This document shows, piece after piece, positions 1 through 11,264 of a DNA stretch of 64,000 nt. The DNA lies in NCBI RefSeq assembly GCF_954871325.1, contig NC_088776.1, positions 37,930,508 through 37,994,507 on the forward strand. Direction: 5' to 3'. The translations under genes were made by a program, and so were the position numbers. The stretch's first letter is position 1; every line of letters begins with the position of its first letter. The DNA comes from Gordionus sp. m RMFG-2023 (Eukaryota; Nematomorpha; Gordioida; Chordodea; Parachordodidae). The notes beneath the pieces are model-generated. The model searched no databases. It saw only the letters and a list, made by a program, of their open reading frames with translations, and was not told the origin of the DNA.

Positions 1-1165
1 AAGAAGGGAAAGGAAAAGAAAAGATAGGGGAAGGTAATAAGAGAAATTAAAAGAGAAAGTAAGGAAAAGAGAAAGAAAGAGAATAAGGAATGTACAAAGG
101 AAATTAAAAAGGGAAAAGGAAAAAAAGAAAGAAAAATGGTAATAAAAGAAAAGGAGAAGGGAAAGGAAGTGAGAAGAAAGAGGAAGATAATAAGATAAAT
201 TTAAATGGAAAGGAAAAAAAAAGGAAAGAAGGAAAGGTAATAAGAGAAATTAAAAAAGTATGAAAGGTAATAAGAGAAATTAAAAAAGTATGAAAGGTAA
301 TAAGAGAAATTAAAAAAGAAAGGAAGGAAAAGAGAAAGAAAAAAGGAATGTGGAAAGGAAATTAAAAAAGGGAAAGGGAAAAAAGAAAATAAAACTGGTA
401 ATGAAAGGGAAAGGAAAGGGAAAGGAATAGAGAAGAGCAGAAAGAGGAAGGTAATAGGAGAAATAAAAAGGGAAAGGAAGGAATAAAGAAAAAAGGAAAA
501 GAGAAGAAAAAGGAAGGAAGGGAATGAGAAGGGGAAATGGAAAAGAAAGGAAATGAAAAAGTGTAATGAAAAAAAAAGAAAATATAAATGATTATGGTAA
601 GGAGATTAAAAAGGAAAGAGGGGAAAGGGTAAGAAAAGGGGAATGGGAGAGAAAAGAAAAAGGGAAATAGAAAAAAGAGGAAGAATAAGAGAGGAAAAGA
701 GAAAGAAGGGAAAGGAAAAGAGAAGAAAGGGGAAGGTAATCAGAGAAATTATAAGGGAAAGGAAAGAGAAGGGAGAGGAGAAGAGAAATAAGGAATATGG
801 AAAAGAAATTAAAAGGAAAGAGGGGAAAGGAAAAGAGAAGGGGAAATAAAGATAAAAGGAAAAGAAAAATGGTAATGAAAAGAAAAAGGTAAAGAAAGGG
901 GGGAAGGAAGGGAGAAAAGGCGAAAAGCTAAAGGAGCAGGAAAAGAAAAAAAAAGGTATAAAAAAGAAAAATGGTAAGAAAAAGAAAAAGGTCGGAAGAA
1001 AAAGGGAATGAAATATGTAAAGGAAAAGAGAAAATGGGAAATAAAAATAGGTAAAGAAAAAGGAAAAAAGAAAGAGAAAGAGAAGAAAGGGGAAGATAAT
1101 AAGAGAGTAATTAAAAGGGAAAGGTAAATATGAAGAAAAAGGAAGGAAAATAGAAAGAAAAGGGA
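1..1165. repeat. Purine-rich low-complexity tract
   Basis: About 1.16 kb in which the + strand is almost only A and G, with short recurring words such as ggtaataagagaaatta and ggaaaagagaag. Long open frames of Lys/Glu/Arg on + and Phe/Ser/Pro on - follow from composition alone and are not genes. The tract probably continues beyond the left edge. Confidence 0.9.
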
Positions 1166-1202
1166 ACATGTAAAGTAAATTAATAAAGACGGATGATTAA
1201 CC

Positions 1203-1868
1203 TGCCATCTCTTTCTTTGTTTGGCAATGACTTATTAAATCAAAAGTACAATAGAGGGGTCAAGACAAGGCCTGTTTTCTAAAATAAAAACAAAATATCA
1301 ATATCAATAATGCACTGAACCTGCAGAGGAGCCAATATTAGGTTCAACTCTCTAGCAATAATGGGAATCATCAGATATTGGTAAAGCTAAAACAGATGTA
1401 ATCTAAAATGTAAGAAAGTATAAGTATTAGGTTCAACTCTCCAGCAATTGTTGGAATATCATCACATATTGATAAAGCTAAAACAGATGTAATATAAAAT
1501 GTAAGAAAGTATACGTAAAACATGTTTAGAAAATTATAAAAACTTATAAAAATAAATAAATATATATTCATTTTTAGTGTATATATATATATATTATAAT
1601 TTACCAACTTATTGTTGGTAGAATTTTGGACTTCGTGATCTTTGGATGCTCATAACAGCCATCTCTTTCTTTGTTTGGCAATGATAGATTAACCAAAATT
1701 CTCTTAGCTATTAAGAAGTGTTTTCTAAAATAAAAACAAAATATAAATATAAAAAATAATAATGCACTGAACATGCATAGGAGTCAATATTAGTATCAAC
1801 TCTCTAGGAATTGTGGAATTATCTTCAGATATTGGTAAAGCTAAAACAGATGTAATCTAAAATGTAAT
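1203..1868. repeat. Tandemly duplicated unknown repeat
   Basis: A block starting gccatctctttctttgtttg occurs at about 1203 and again at about 1660. Each is followed by a matching stretch containing aataatgcactgaac. A shorter unit of about 80-90 bp, ending in ggtaaagctaaaacagatg or a close variant, occurs three times (about 1341-1415, 1427-1512 and 1790-1868). No coding potential is seen. The family is not recognised; this could be a locally amplified MITE or SINE fragment. Confidence 0.7.
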
Positions 1869-1869
1869 T

Positions 1870-2992
1870 TTATCGTTTTTTAAAAAATTTATTTACTTTA
1901 AAAAATAATATATACCTTTTTTTTATCCAGTTTTAAAAAATTTTTTTTTTTATTTACGTTTAAAAAAAATAAATGTACCGATGACATGACATAGCGATGA
2001 CATGACGTCACGATAATATAGTGAGGACATCGGAAAATTATAATATAGATGTTTAATTTTTAAAAATATTTTTAAATAAATAGATGGTGTTAAAGAAATA
2101 AATGTAAATTGTTACTTTATATTTATTATCAAAAGCATTTATTAGTAAAATTTATTAAAATATTAACTGTAATATATTATATAACTGTCAAATACGTAAA
2201 AGTGACATTTTACCTAATATTTTATAATCAATTATATATAATAGAGGATTATGAACTATATATCTACTTACTTTTTATAAAGAAATCTCTTATACTTATT
2301 TGGACCTTGAAAATATTTTAGGAAAAGGCATGGTAATTAAATTTAAAAAAGAATAATATAGTTCATTAGTGATTTTGAACTCGGCTAATTACAATATTAA
2401 TTTGTTAATTTTCAATTAATAAATGATTATATTTATTTAATTAGAGTTTTATAATAATTTAAATAATAAGGGTCAATTAAGCTTCAACTGTTAATGTTAA
2501 ATTAATATTTAGTGAGTGACATTGACATTCTATTTTTAATACAGAATATGATTGCAAGCTGACATAGTGAAAATAAAATTTATATGTATTAATCTAATCT
2601 AATAATTAAAATAGTATTTAATAAAAATTTAGATAGTTTATTAACTTTTAAATAATAAAATTAAATCTATATATTACTTTATAGAATTATAAAAGAAATC
2701 GTTCAGGGGGCAATCAAATAAATTTATTTTAGTTCAAGGGGATATTAAGGAGCCATTAAAAAAAAATTAATTTGCTTAAGGGGATATTCAAATTTTTTAG
2801 GGGGCTCGAGCCCCTAAGCGCCCCTAGCCAGTGATGCTACTGGTTGATATAAAAAACTGATAACCCTTAATAGTATAAGAATAATTTTTTTGTAAAAATT
2901 TGTTTTAACCATTTTTGAATCTGCTAAAAATGAATATATTATTCAACTATATGAAAAAATGTGGCACTATATTTAAAAAATTTAAAATATAG
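1870..2992. other. A+T-rich intergenic DNA with a repeat terminus
   Basis: No gene is seen. At about 2705-2835 there is a fragment ending gggggctcgagcccctaagc and then cccctagccagtgatgctac. It matches the end of the repeat at about 26400-26565 and resembles the cagtggcgtag-type termini found at 40133 and 44555. Confidence 0.5.
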
Positions 2993-3205
2993 GTTAATGC
3001 AATGACATTAATACTACAGACTGCCGATCGTAATGCTAAAATCAAATTTGAAGTGGCAAAAATTGAATTGAGTAGCAGCCATTTTGTGTTTGGAGCTTAT
3101 ACGTAAGAAACATATGAGAATTTCATAAATTTCAGGTTTATTTTTATTTTTATTATATTTATAATCTTATTTTTTTTTACTAGATGAATAAAAACATTTA
3201 TGGTT
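2993..3205 (+). repeat. Left arm of an inverted duplication, with an exon-like segment
   Basis: About 200 bp recur in inverted orientation at 8458-8312 and, beyond the LINE insertion, at about 4335-4285. The segment 2993-3102 lies between a plausible acceptor (ttaaaatatag) and a strong donor (gtaagaaac), and one frame is open for 36 codons (VNAMTLILQTAD at its start, SSSHFVFGAY at its end). The protein is not recognised. The opposite copy is degenerate in the exon-like part but still matches the bases beyond the donor, so whole genomic DNA was duplicated. It may be an exon of an unidentified gene or an old repeat. Confidence 0.45.
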
Positions 3206-4284
3206 ATACTGTTTTGATTATTGCCTAATGTAATCAAAAATTAGATTTTAGGCAAAAATTTAACCGAACTGTACTTTTTCAAGGGCATAAATCAAGTATT
3301 ATAAAAATATGTTATTTAACTTAAATATTTATAGGTCAAGGAAAAGTTATGGTGATTATTTGTAAGAAAAAACAACACTTTATACCATATACTTTTAGTT
3401 ATAATAATATATTTATTTTATTAGAAATAATATAACATATATATATTATTTGTATTTATTATTGTAAAAATTTATAAGATTATTTTATTTTTCACAATAT
3501 ACATATTCATTATTGATTTTTGTACTTTTGTGAATTAAATTTTAATAAATATATTTAGAAATGGATAGTTATAATTATTAAGGAATAACATAATTCAAAG
3601 CAAAAATAAAATATAAAAAGACTTATAAATTATAAAATATAACCTCTTTTTATTTGCTAAAAAAATAAATACAAAAGAAATTATATCAATTTTTTTTTAT
3701 ATAATTCAAAATATTTATCAAAAAAATCATATATATTCATTTGTTTTTGGAGTAATTTCTAAAATTCCAAATCACATGTTAAATATTTTCATAGCAAATC
3801 TGACATAATAATTTTTACAAGATAAAATAGGTTATTAATATAAGCTTCATCTTTAGATTTAATTCTGAATATTTAATTTGAGATATCATACTTATGAAAG
3901 GAAATTTTGCTTCCTGAACAATATTTTTGGTTACAGCCATATGCACTACAATATATTATCATTTACTTAAAATATAAAAAATATATTAAATTCTATAATA
4001 AATTTCAAATCATAATATATCTTTCCTCACTTTGATTTTTGTTATTGAATATATAAATATAAAATTAATTCTTATAAAAAATATTCATTTTAACTTGATA
4101 AGATATATATTTGAAAAATTTTAAAGATATTCATGAGGTTATAAAGAAAACAATTAATCCTTACCTCTCTAGAAATGACAAAATTTTAAATATATTCTTA
4201 TTACTATACAGATTTTATTTTATATTGATTAGTCTATATAAAATATTAAAGATAGTCATTAAGTAATAAACTGCAAATGTTTTA
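3206..4284. other. A+T-rich spacer between the inverted arms
   Basis: No open frame of note and no recognisable repeat; long A/T runs only. Confidence 0.5.
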
Positions 4285-4335
4285 TAAAATGTTTTTTATT
4301 CATCTAGTAAAAAAAATAAGATTTTAAATATAATA
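4285..4335 (-). repeat. Distal part of the right inverted-duplication arm
   Basis: The reverse complement of this stretch (tttttttactagatgaataa) matches the left arm around 3165-3200. It is cut off from the rest of the right arm (8312-8458) by the LINE, which defines the LINE borders. Confidence 0.6.
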
Positions 4336-4939
4336 TATCTTATCTTGCAAGTTGGTCACAGACCTGCCCAAAATGAGCGAACGTGAATTATATGAAGGCC
4401 TATCCTTCATATAATTAGCCGATTTTTTTCTCAGGATACCGACAAACCTATTACCCAGAAAATAATTTATGAGTGGAACTAAACCCTCTACCAATAGAGT
4501 AGCAAGTTTAAAATTAGCAGGAAATAGAAATATAAGTAAGTTATAATGAGAAGTAGAATAAAAATAGAAAGTCATATAAAAGAAAATCTTCCAAATACAA
4601 AAAATTAATTTAAGTTAAGTATTTCTAAGGGACATTGCCATTATCCATTTATTAAATAACCAAAACAACTCCATATCTTTACTAATTAACTTATGTCCTT
4701 TAAAATATGGTTTAATTTAATCACCAATAATTAAAAACAATTTAATTACTTTAAAACAGAGGCTTGAACTCTAAGATATTAGTTCCAATGATGAGATTCC
4801 CTTGGGAAACTCCTTACAAGATATATAAATCTTCAGCAAGTATTCGTCATATGTTCATATATAAGTCTCAAAATATGTTTGAAGACTTTCCTGTCAATCG
4901 AAGCTCTCTTTAGGAAATCCCAAGATAAATCTAATTCAG

Positions 4940-6241
4940 TCAAGATCTTAGAATTCTCCCAAACCAACTGCTTTTATGGGATAAAAAAGGTTTAAGAGCA
5001 GAGTCTTCAGGTGATTGATCTATAAGTGCCTGATGGATTAAATTATTCAAGGGGTGTCTCAAAATATGGCCCACCAACTCAATTTTCTTATATTCTATTG
5101 TTTTATGACTTGGAAGGATATCGCAACTCGCCCATAACATATAATTTGTAGTGTTTCGCGGATAAAAGGTCCTAGTTAAATATCTTAAACATTTGTTTAT
5201 AAAAACTTGCATCTTGTTATTATCTGATATATTATCGTTCCAGGTTTCCATACCATAGTATAAGGAAGTTAATATTAAGACTTTAAAGAGTCTTATCTTT
5301 AAAGAAGTAGATATTTGCCTAGATGACCAAATCTTCATCAAGGACCTGTATTTTACCCTAGTTTTATTCAATTTAGAGAATTGATCTTTCTTTGTACCAC
5401 CTTTCTTATCCAATATAACCCCTAAATATTTTAAAATATCCGCTTCTGTAATCGTATTACCATCAATATTTAGAGTCGCCTGCGAGGAAGTATAAAACGA
5501 TGTCATCATTTTCGTCTTTTCTTTATTTAGTGTTAGACCAAAGTGTCCCGCCTCTACAATGATACTGTTAATAACTGATTGGACGTCTGACACCGATTTA
5601 CCTACAAGGCATAAATCATCTGCGAAAGCGATAATATTTAAATCTCCTAAGGACCACTGAGCCGAATGTAAATTTCTAACTTTAAAAATAATATGATTTG
5701 TAATAAAGTTAAAAAGGAGAGGCGATAGAACACAACCTTGTTTCAGACCCTTCATTATCGGGATTTTGGGAGATTTGCGGCCAGCATGAATAATATGCAT
5801 TGAATAATCTTTATAAATTAGTTCCAACAAACTTACCAAAACAATCGGGGTACCTATCTCCTCTAATGTCCTCCAAAGTTTTGAGAGTATTATCGAATCA
5901 AAAGCTTTTTTAAAATCCAAGGCCACAATAATTAACTGACTCTTCCGAATTAATGCTCTCTCTAGTTGAATTTTTACTGATAGAATCGCCTCTAAAGTGT
6001 TTCTGCCTTTCCTAAACGAGACCAAGGAATCTATAAAAAGAGGTTCAAGTAGCGGTCTTAGCCTATTTAATATAATATTTGCAAATATTTTACATACCAC
6101 CGAGTTTAGTGATATTCCTCTCCAATCTTCAAGAAATTTGGGATCTTTCATTTTAGGGAAATTAAGTGGCAGTAATCCAATCATTCGGACACAACCGTTC
6201 AAACCAAACTCTGGATATAATAGGGAGAGGAATCTCTGCAC
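4940..6241 (-). CDS. LINE reverse transcriptase domain (RTE clade)
   Basis: An open frame of 433 codons. It carries the LINE reverse-transcriptase blocks: the LDFKKAFDS motif with the first catalytic Asp (about residue 108), GLKQGCVLSPLLFN (about 165-180), the FADDLCLV catalytic box (about 206), LTLNKEKTKMM, and YLGVILDKKG. The C-terminal part with SLYYGMETWND and ELVGHILRHP is typical of RTE/BovB-like elements. The frame starts within the domain's N-terminal part; LPLNFPKMKDPK and DWRGISLN, a degenerate form of the usual P..KKG....NYRPISL block, are present. It would carry out target-primed reverse transcription if intact. It is in the same orientation as the endonuclease upstream, but not in one frame with it. 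Confidence 0.9.
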   Translation of the reverse strand: MQRFLSLLYPEFGLNGCVRMIGLLPLNFPKMKDPKFLEDWRGISLNSVVCKIFANIILNRLRPLLEPLFIDSLVSFRKGRNTLEAILSVKIQLERALIRKSQLIIVALDFKKAFDSIILSKLWRTLEEIGTPIVLVSLLELIYKDYSMHIIHAGRKSPKIPIMKGLKQGCVLSPLLFNFITNHIIFKVRNLHSAQWSLGDLNIIAFADDLCLVGKSVSDVQSVINSIIVEAGHFGLTLNKEKTKMMTSFYTSSQATLNIDGNTITEADILKYLGVILDKKGGTKKDQFSKLNKTRVKYRSLMKIWSSRQISTSLKIRLFKVLILTSLYYGMETWNDNISDNNKMQVFINKCLRYLTRTFYPRNTTNYMLWASCDILPSHKTIEYKKIELVGHILRHPLNNLIHQALIDQSPEDSALKPFLSHKSSWFGRILRS

Positions 6242-6479
6242 ATAAACTAGAGTCAGTCTTCAGGTATCCACTATATAGTAAATCTTGACCACAAGCTTTA
6301 TGATTCTTCAGTTTTTTAATTATTCCAACTAGTTCAGCTTTAGTTGGGTGGAAAATCCTGGCATCCTTTGATGGAGATTGTAATGTAAATGAACTTTGTT
6401 GGTTTTATGGAAACTGACTGTTCGAGATATCGTTAAAGGTTAATCTTTGTTGAATATTATTTAAACTAACTTGTGGGGC

Positions 6480-7150
6480 CAAATTTTCGAAGTAGAGGGG
6501 TGTTGATCATTCAATGTATCGATAAAAGTTTGGGCTATGGATGAACTTTGTTGAGCGTTAGTTAAGGTTCGTGGGGGCCAAACATTCGAAGTAGAAGGAA
6601 GTTGATTCAGTAATTGATGTGAGTCAAGACTTTGTTGAGCATTAGTTAAGGTTCGTGGGGGCCAAACATTCGAAGTAGAAGGAAGTTGATCCAGTAAGTG
6701 ATGTGAGTTAAGATTATGTTTAGATTGAATAATGTTGTCATGATTATCGGAATAAGAATTATCATAACTAGAGAAAAAAAGAGTTGATGGAGGCCAAACT
6801 TTCGAAGTGGTAGGAGATTAATCAAGTAAATTATATTGATGTGATAGATCGTTATCGACGTAATAATTATTACGCTGGAAGGGTAGATGATGTTGTATCT
6901 GTGAACGTTTAATTGTCACCCTACTATTTTTAGATTTATCATATAGATTAGAATCGTGTAGTGTTTTTATATCTACATCATGATAAGTTGGGGTCGAGGA
7001 TCGTCGGCGACAATGTTTGGAAATTGAAGGGCCTATATCGACAAAGGATTCATTAGTTATATTACCATTTAAACTCTCATAACTTTCGAACATACTAGTA
7101 TAATAGGAGTACCAAATGTTCATTTGAGACTCGGTATCAGTTATCAGGTT
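6480..7150 (-). CDS. LINE linker with repeated PSTS-x-x-WPP peptide
   Basis: Between endonuclease and reverse transcriptase the - strand encodes a low-complexity linker in which the peptide (L/H)PSTSN/K-V/I-WPP recurs. There are two nearly identical units of about 94 bp at about 6570-6690 (QLPSTSNVWPPRTLTNAQQS) and diverged units at about 6780-6815 (TTTSKVWPPSTL) and about 6480-6515 (HPSTSKIWP). The upstream part (6818-7123) is an open Ser/Tyr/Asn-rich stretch. RTE elements normally join EN and RT with a short plain linker, so this expansion is unusual. Its function is unknown. Confidence 0.6.
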
Positions 7151-7183
7151 ATTCTGGTGCCAAAGTTTATATATACGCTGTTT

Positions 7184-8311
7184 CTAACCCGAAGTAAAAT
7201 ATCTCAGCAGTCTAAAGGCTTTGAATGTATCGTTAGTATTGAACAAGTTACTAATATGCACAGCACAACGTTCCAAGTACTTTCTCTTGTCTCTCCTTAA
7301 TTTATGGCTGATATCTTCTAAAATATATTTCGCCCTATTACTCCTGTAATGACCTTTTCCTTTTAAATTAACTATTAAACTTTTCGATTCCGAAGAAATC
7401 CAATCCGGGAAGTCACCTCTTCTAGGTAAAGTCTTTGCCGCGGCCTCAGTAAAAATACTACGAGTAATCTCCCATAAAGGATCAATAGGTAACTTAAGGA
7501 AGGAATCTCTCTGACTAAAATAGTTTTCCCGTACACGTTTGATGAAATTATCCTTCATATTCTGATCATTAAGAGCTTCGATGTCTAAATTGGACTTTTT
7601 ATTATTTAACTTGTGATTAGATTTTTTTCTCCTGTACCAAACTTCTGGGTCAATAACCATGTTGCAAACAAGGAACTTATGATCTGAATTGAACATTACA
7701 TGATGGATAACTTTAACATTTGTAATCCAAGAGCTGGTTTGCCGACTATTTAAAAAATAATCAATTTGCGAACTAATATGATATGAAGGGCTGTAATAAG
7801 TTAATGAATCACTAATATCTCGGTGTTGGAAGAAAGTATTCGTTATTTGAAGGCCTAATTTATGGCATAAATCTAATAAAATCCTACCTCCAATATCTGC
7901 TTTGATATCTAATGCACCTGGACCCAATGATATCTGATTTCTGATACCCAGACGACTTAACGTTGAAATCACCAGCAATCAGGAGATTTTCGCGTTTAGG
8001 AAACGAGTGTAGGTACTCAGAAAGAAAAGGGAAGAAAGTCTTCCTACCTGCATGTTGGGCTGGCATATAAACATTCACTATATTTAGGATTCTACATTTA
8101 GTTTTTAATTTTATACTACACAATCTACTGTTTATAGCCTCAAATTTAATTATATAACGAGATAAATGTTGCTTTACTATAATGCTTACACCAGACCATT
8201 TTTCATTTGGCTTACCAGAATTAAATACTATGTAGCCCCTACAAAACAAATTGTTAGCTTCCGTCCAATGAGTCTCTTGAATACAAGCTATATCAATAGA
8301 TAGAGTCTCTA
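7184..8311 (-). CDS. LINE apurinic/apyrimidinic-type endonuclease, truncated and frameshifted
   Basis: Two overlapping frames (8249-7884, extended upstream to about 8311, and 7978-7184) together cover an exonuclease-endonuclease-phosphatase fold. Visible motifs are IACIQETHW (catalytic Glu), NVYMPAQHAG, LIAGDFNV (catalytic Asp/Asn), SSQIDYFL and SDHKFLV (the terminal SDH). A frame change lies near 7950-7980, just after the GDFN motif. The N-terminus, including the first Asn box, is lost to 5' truncation. The enzyme would nick target DNA for LINE insertion. Confidence 0.85.
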
Positions 8312-8458
8312 AATAAAAATAAACCTGAAATTTATGAAATTATCATATGTTTCTTACATAAATGATCCAAACACAAAATGGCCGCTACTCAATTCAATTT
8401 TTGCCACTTCAAATACTTTAATCGGCAGTCTATAGTTTTAATGTCATTGGGTTAATGC
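8312..8458 (-). repeat. Right arm of the inverted duplication (proximal part)
   Basis: The reverse complement matches 2993-3145 over about 145 bp, including tttgaagtggcaaaaattga and cattttgtgtttgga. It is separated from its continuation at 4335-4285 by the LINE. Confidence 0.75.
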
Positions 8459-9743
8459 ATAAAAATATTCATAAGATATATGGCATTTTAAACGGGGAAG
8501 TTAATTATGAATAACATATATAATCTCCTTTGTAATTAAGCGAATTTTTTAATGATCTCATCAGTATTTGGTGTTAAATTCCTATAAGTATTTTTGAAAG
8601 TTTTTATTTGAAGAAAAAGTATTTGTTAATTAAATATTTATTAATTTTAATATGATAGGAAAATAGTCTTCGATTTATATGGGCTGCTTGATGTAGCAAA
8701 AAACTAACTTTCATTTATCTAACTTAAAAAAAATTATATAAGGTAATAGAGGTTTATTTTATAATATTCTTCCATTGATACTACATTAATATTTCAAAAA
8801 TCGTCTTGTCTTGGTGCAAGTCTAGATATGGGGGCATAAATTTACAAAGTTTTTACCTTGATAATAAGCCATAATTAATGAAATTACTTGTCAATATTTG
8901 CCATATTTTCTTTAAGCTATGATATGATATTTCCTGAGATTTTCATCTTTAATTTTTGAAAAATATTGCTTAAATACTAGCATATTCACATAATTTGTTG
9001 ATTCCTTCTAATGCCTAAAAAATTAGATTTTTTTCTAGTCCAATCAATAAGGACACTTCTTTTGAGGAGATTTCTTTTTTAGATCATTCTACCATTTTAC
9101 TTAAGAGCACTTATAATATCTCTAACTCCATAAAATGAATAAAGCTTGCGAAAGCTTTTATTAAATTTTTAGTAAAACTGCATTTATTATTTTATTTATG
9201 ATTGATTATAGTGGATCCTAATTCACGTATATGGCCCATCATTGAGTCAAAATTGATTCTTCCCACTTTGACACTGGTGTATACATGGAAATGTTTCGTT
9301 TTTTATTTTTACAATACCTTACAGACCAACAATTCCTTAATGCTGGAAAATTTAAATTTCTTCGATAGTTCCAACTTCAGCGAGAACAATTAAAATTGCT
9401 ATAACTATTTGGGTACGACGATCTTAAAAACTATTGTTAAATGGTCCTGCTTATTTCATTTAAACTTATTTTTCTGAACTCAAGAATTTATATTACAGCT
9501 TATCTTTAACGTAAGTTTATTCAAATGGATATTTCAACCCTTAGATCTAGCAAACAATTGACGAGGGGAAGGGGGTTTGCTTCAAATTTGTTGACAGGGA
9601 TAAGGGGTAGGCATTTAAGGATGATAGGCTTGGTGTAGGATATATTTATTAGAGGGTTATCAATTTTTATATGAAATGGTATAAAATACTCTTGTGATTA
9701 TTTATTTAATACTTTTATTATAGACCTATTATAATATACATAT
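8459..9743. other. A+T-rich intergenic DNA
   Basis: No supported gene. Open frames here are short and have no recognisable domain. Confidence 0.5.
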
Positions 9744-10087
9744 TAGAGATCTGCAAAGTTAGGCCCGGCCCTTTAAAATAATCGGGTTCGGGTACGGCCG
9801 GGCCTAATATTTTTAAAAAAAATTCAGGCTGGGTCTGGTCGGACTATGGAATTTTTTTTAAATATATCTAAATTTATCAATTTTATATTGAATTTTTTAT
9901 ATAAAATAAAAATATTTGATTTTATTTATTGAAACTAAACGACATATAACATATGTCTTTTATTTTGAGTAATTATAAAAATTAATTTCTATATTTAAAT
10001 AAATTTGGGCCCGGCCTGGTCGGTAAATTTTTTTAAAAAAATTTTGGGTTCGGGCCGGGCTTGGAAAATTAGCCCCGCAGATCACTA
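9744..10087. mobile_element. hAT-type MITE (TAGAGATCTGC family), 344 bp
   Basis: Ends are TAGAGATCTGC on the left and the inverse of TAGTGATCTGC on the right. They are flanked by a perfect 8-bp target duplication, atacatat (9736-9743 and 10088-10095), diagnostic of the hAT superfamily. The interior is A+T-rich except for GC words such as ggcccggccc near both ends. It has no coding capacity and was mobilised in trans. Related fragments occur at about 10435-10720, 26090-26260, 27480-27545, 38005-38100 and 39069-39268. Confidence 0.88.
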
Positions 10088-11062
10088 ATACATATATTGC
10101 TAAACATCGACCAAATTTGCGTACTTACAATCATAGTCATTATTTTGCAAATAAAACTTATTTCTGATTTTCTGCTATAATTTTAAATGTAATTTTAAAG
10201 TAGACATTCTATCAGCAAACTCATATTTATGCCAAAATAATAATGCATACATTATAAATGAGAAGAATTAATTTAATTCATATTCTAAAATAATTCTTTC
10301 ACATTCCGAAATTTTTGATAGTTTGTTTTATATATATTCGTGGTTATAAATTTAAACTATTATACTTATAGAATGTAATTAAATAAATATTAAATTTCAG
10401 CCCTACATGGATGTAAAAAAAAATTTATTTTCAAGCCCAGCCCGGGTTTATAAGATATTTGTTTTCGATACGGATTTTGTATTTCTGATTTTACGGAGCC
10501 CGTTTTAATTTTGTTAATTTGAATATTTTTGATTGTATTTTGTAAATTATTTCAAAGGAAATAAATAAATATGATCATTAAATGAATATTAAATGCTCCC
10601 TTATATGACCCTACTGATTAATATACATGATATTTTTTAGAATAGGCCCAGATAGGATTTTGTAAAAAATTTTTATGCCCGGCCCGGTTTTATTTTTTTA
10701 AACTTACGGCCCGATTTTTTTTCAAAGAGTAGTAAATCTTAATAATTTAACCTAACAATACACTAATATTATATATATACACATAATATATATATACAAT
10801 TAATCTATTCCTAATTTTCTCTCATATGACAAAACTAAAAACTTATCATCAAGAATAATTTAAAAGGATATCGTTGTAAGATAAATAACCTTCACTATTT
10901 AATTAATTTTTTTATAGACATATACTAGGAGGAGATAGATTGACTTTCGTTGATTTAGCTTAAGCTCTGAAATATAATTTTTTTAAATAATGCACAATTT
11001 TTTTTTTCAAAGTAAAAAATTTTCTGATTTACTTTTTTTGCCTTCCTTACTTCCTTCCTTCC
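10088..11062. other. Intergenic DNA with decayed GC-rich repeat fragments
   Basis: No gene. Short GC-rich islands (cagcccgggttt near 10440, gcccggcccggtt near 10680) look like decayed copies of the MITE family at 9744. The rest is A+T-rich. Confidence 0.5.
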
Positions 11063-11260
11063 TTTTCTTTTCTTTTCTTTTCTTTTCTTTTCTTTTCTTT
11101 TCTTTTCTTTTCTTTTCTTTTCTTTTCTTTTCTTTTCTTTTCTTTTCTTTTCTTTTCTTTTCTTTTCTTTTCTTTTCTTTTCTTTTCTTTTCTTTTCTTT
11201 TCTTTTCTTTTCTTTTCTTTTCTTTTCTTTTCTTTTCTTTTCTTTTCTTTTCTTTTCTTT
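11063..11260. repeat. (CTTTT)n microsatellite, about 39 units
   Basis: An essentially pure pentanucleotide array of about 200 bp, preceded by a CCTT-rich stretch and followed by CTTT/CCTT repeats. Open Lys/Glu/Arg and Phe/Ser/Leu frames across it are artefacts. The purity suggests recent expansion. Confidence 0.97.
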
Positions 11261-11264
11261 CATT

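Larger units (their letters stand above)
4336..8312 (-). mobile_element. RTE-type LINE, 5'-truncated, with EN, linker and RT
   Basis: A non-LTR retrotransposon of about 4 kb read on the - strand: endonuclease (about 8310-7184), a repeat-bearing linker (about 7150-6480), then reverse transcriptase (6241-4940) and a 3' region of about 600 bp. The 3' end on the - strand is the short tandem AAGATAAGATA, as expected for RTE-like tails. Comparison with the uninterrupted left duplication arm (about 3140-3205) places both borders to within a few bases. The 5' border falls inside the endonuclease, which starts just before the IDIACIQETHW motif, so about the first 30-40 residues are missing. At least one frameshift in the endonuclease and discontinuities between EN, linker and RT show that the copy is dead. 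Confidence 0.88.

Noticed and set aside
606-1169. Long open frames (Phe/Ser/Pro-rich on -, Lys/Glu-rich on +)
   Set aside because: They follow from the purine-rich simple sequence and have no domain or splice structure.
4324-4575. Open frame of 83 codons on the - strand
   Set aside because: It lies in the 3' part of the LINE after the reverse transcriptase and shows no domain.
5997-6245. Open frame on the + strand opposite the reverse transcriptase
   Set aside because: Antisense shadow of the LINE reverse transcriptase.
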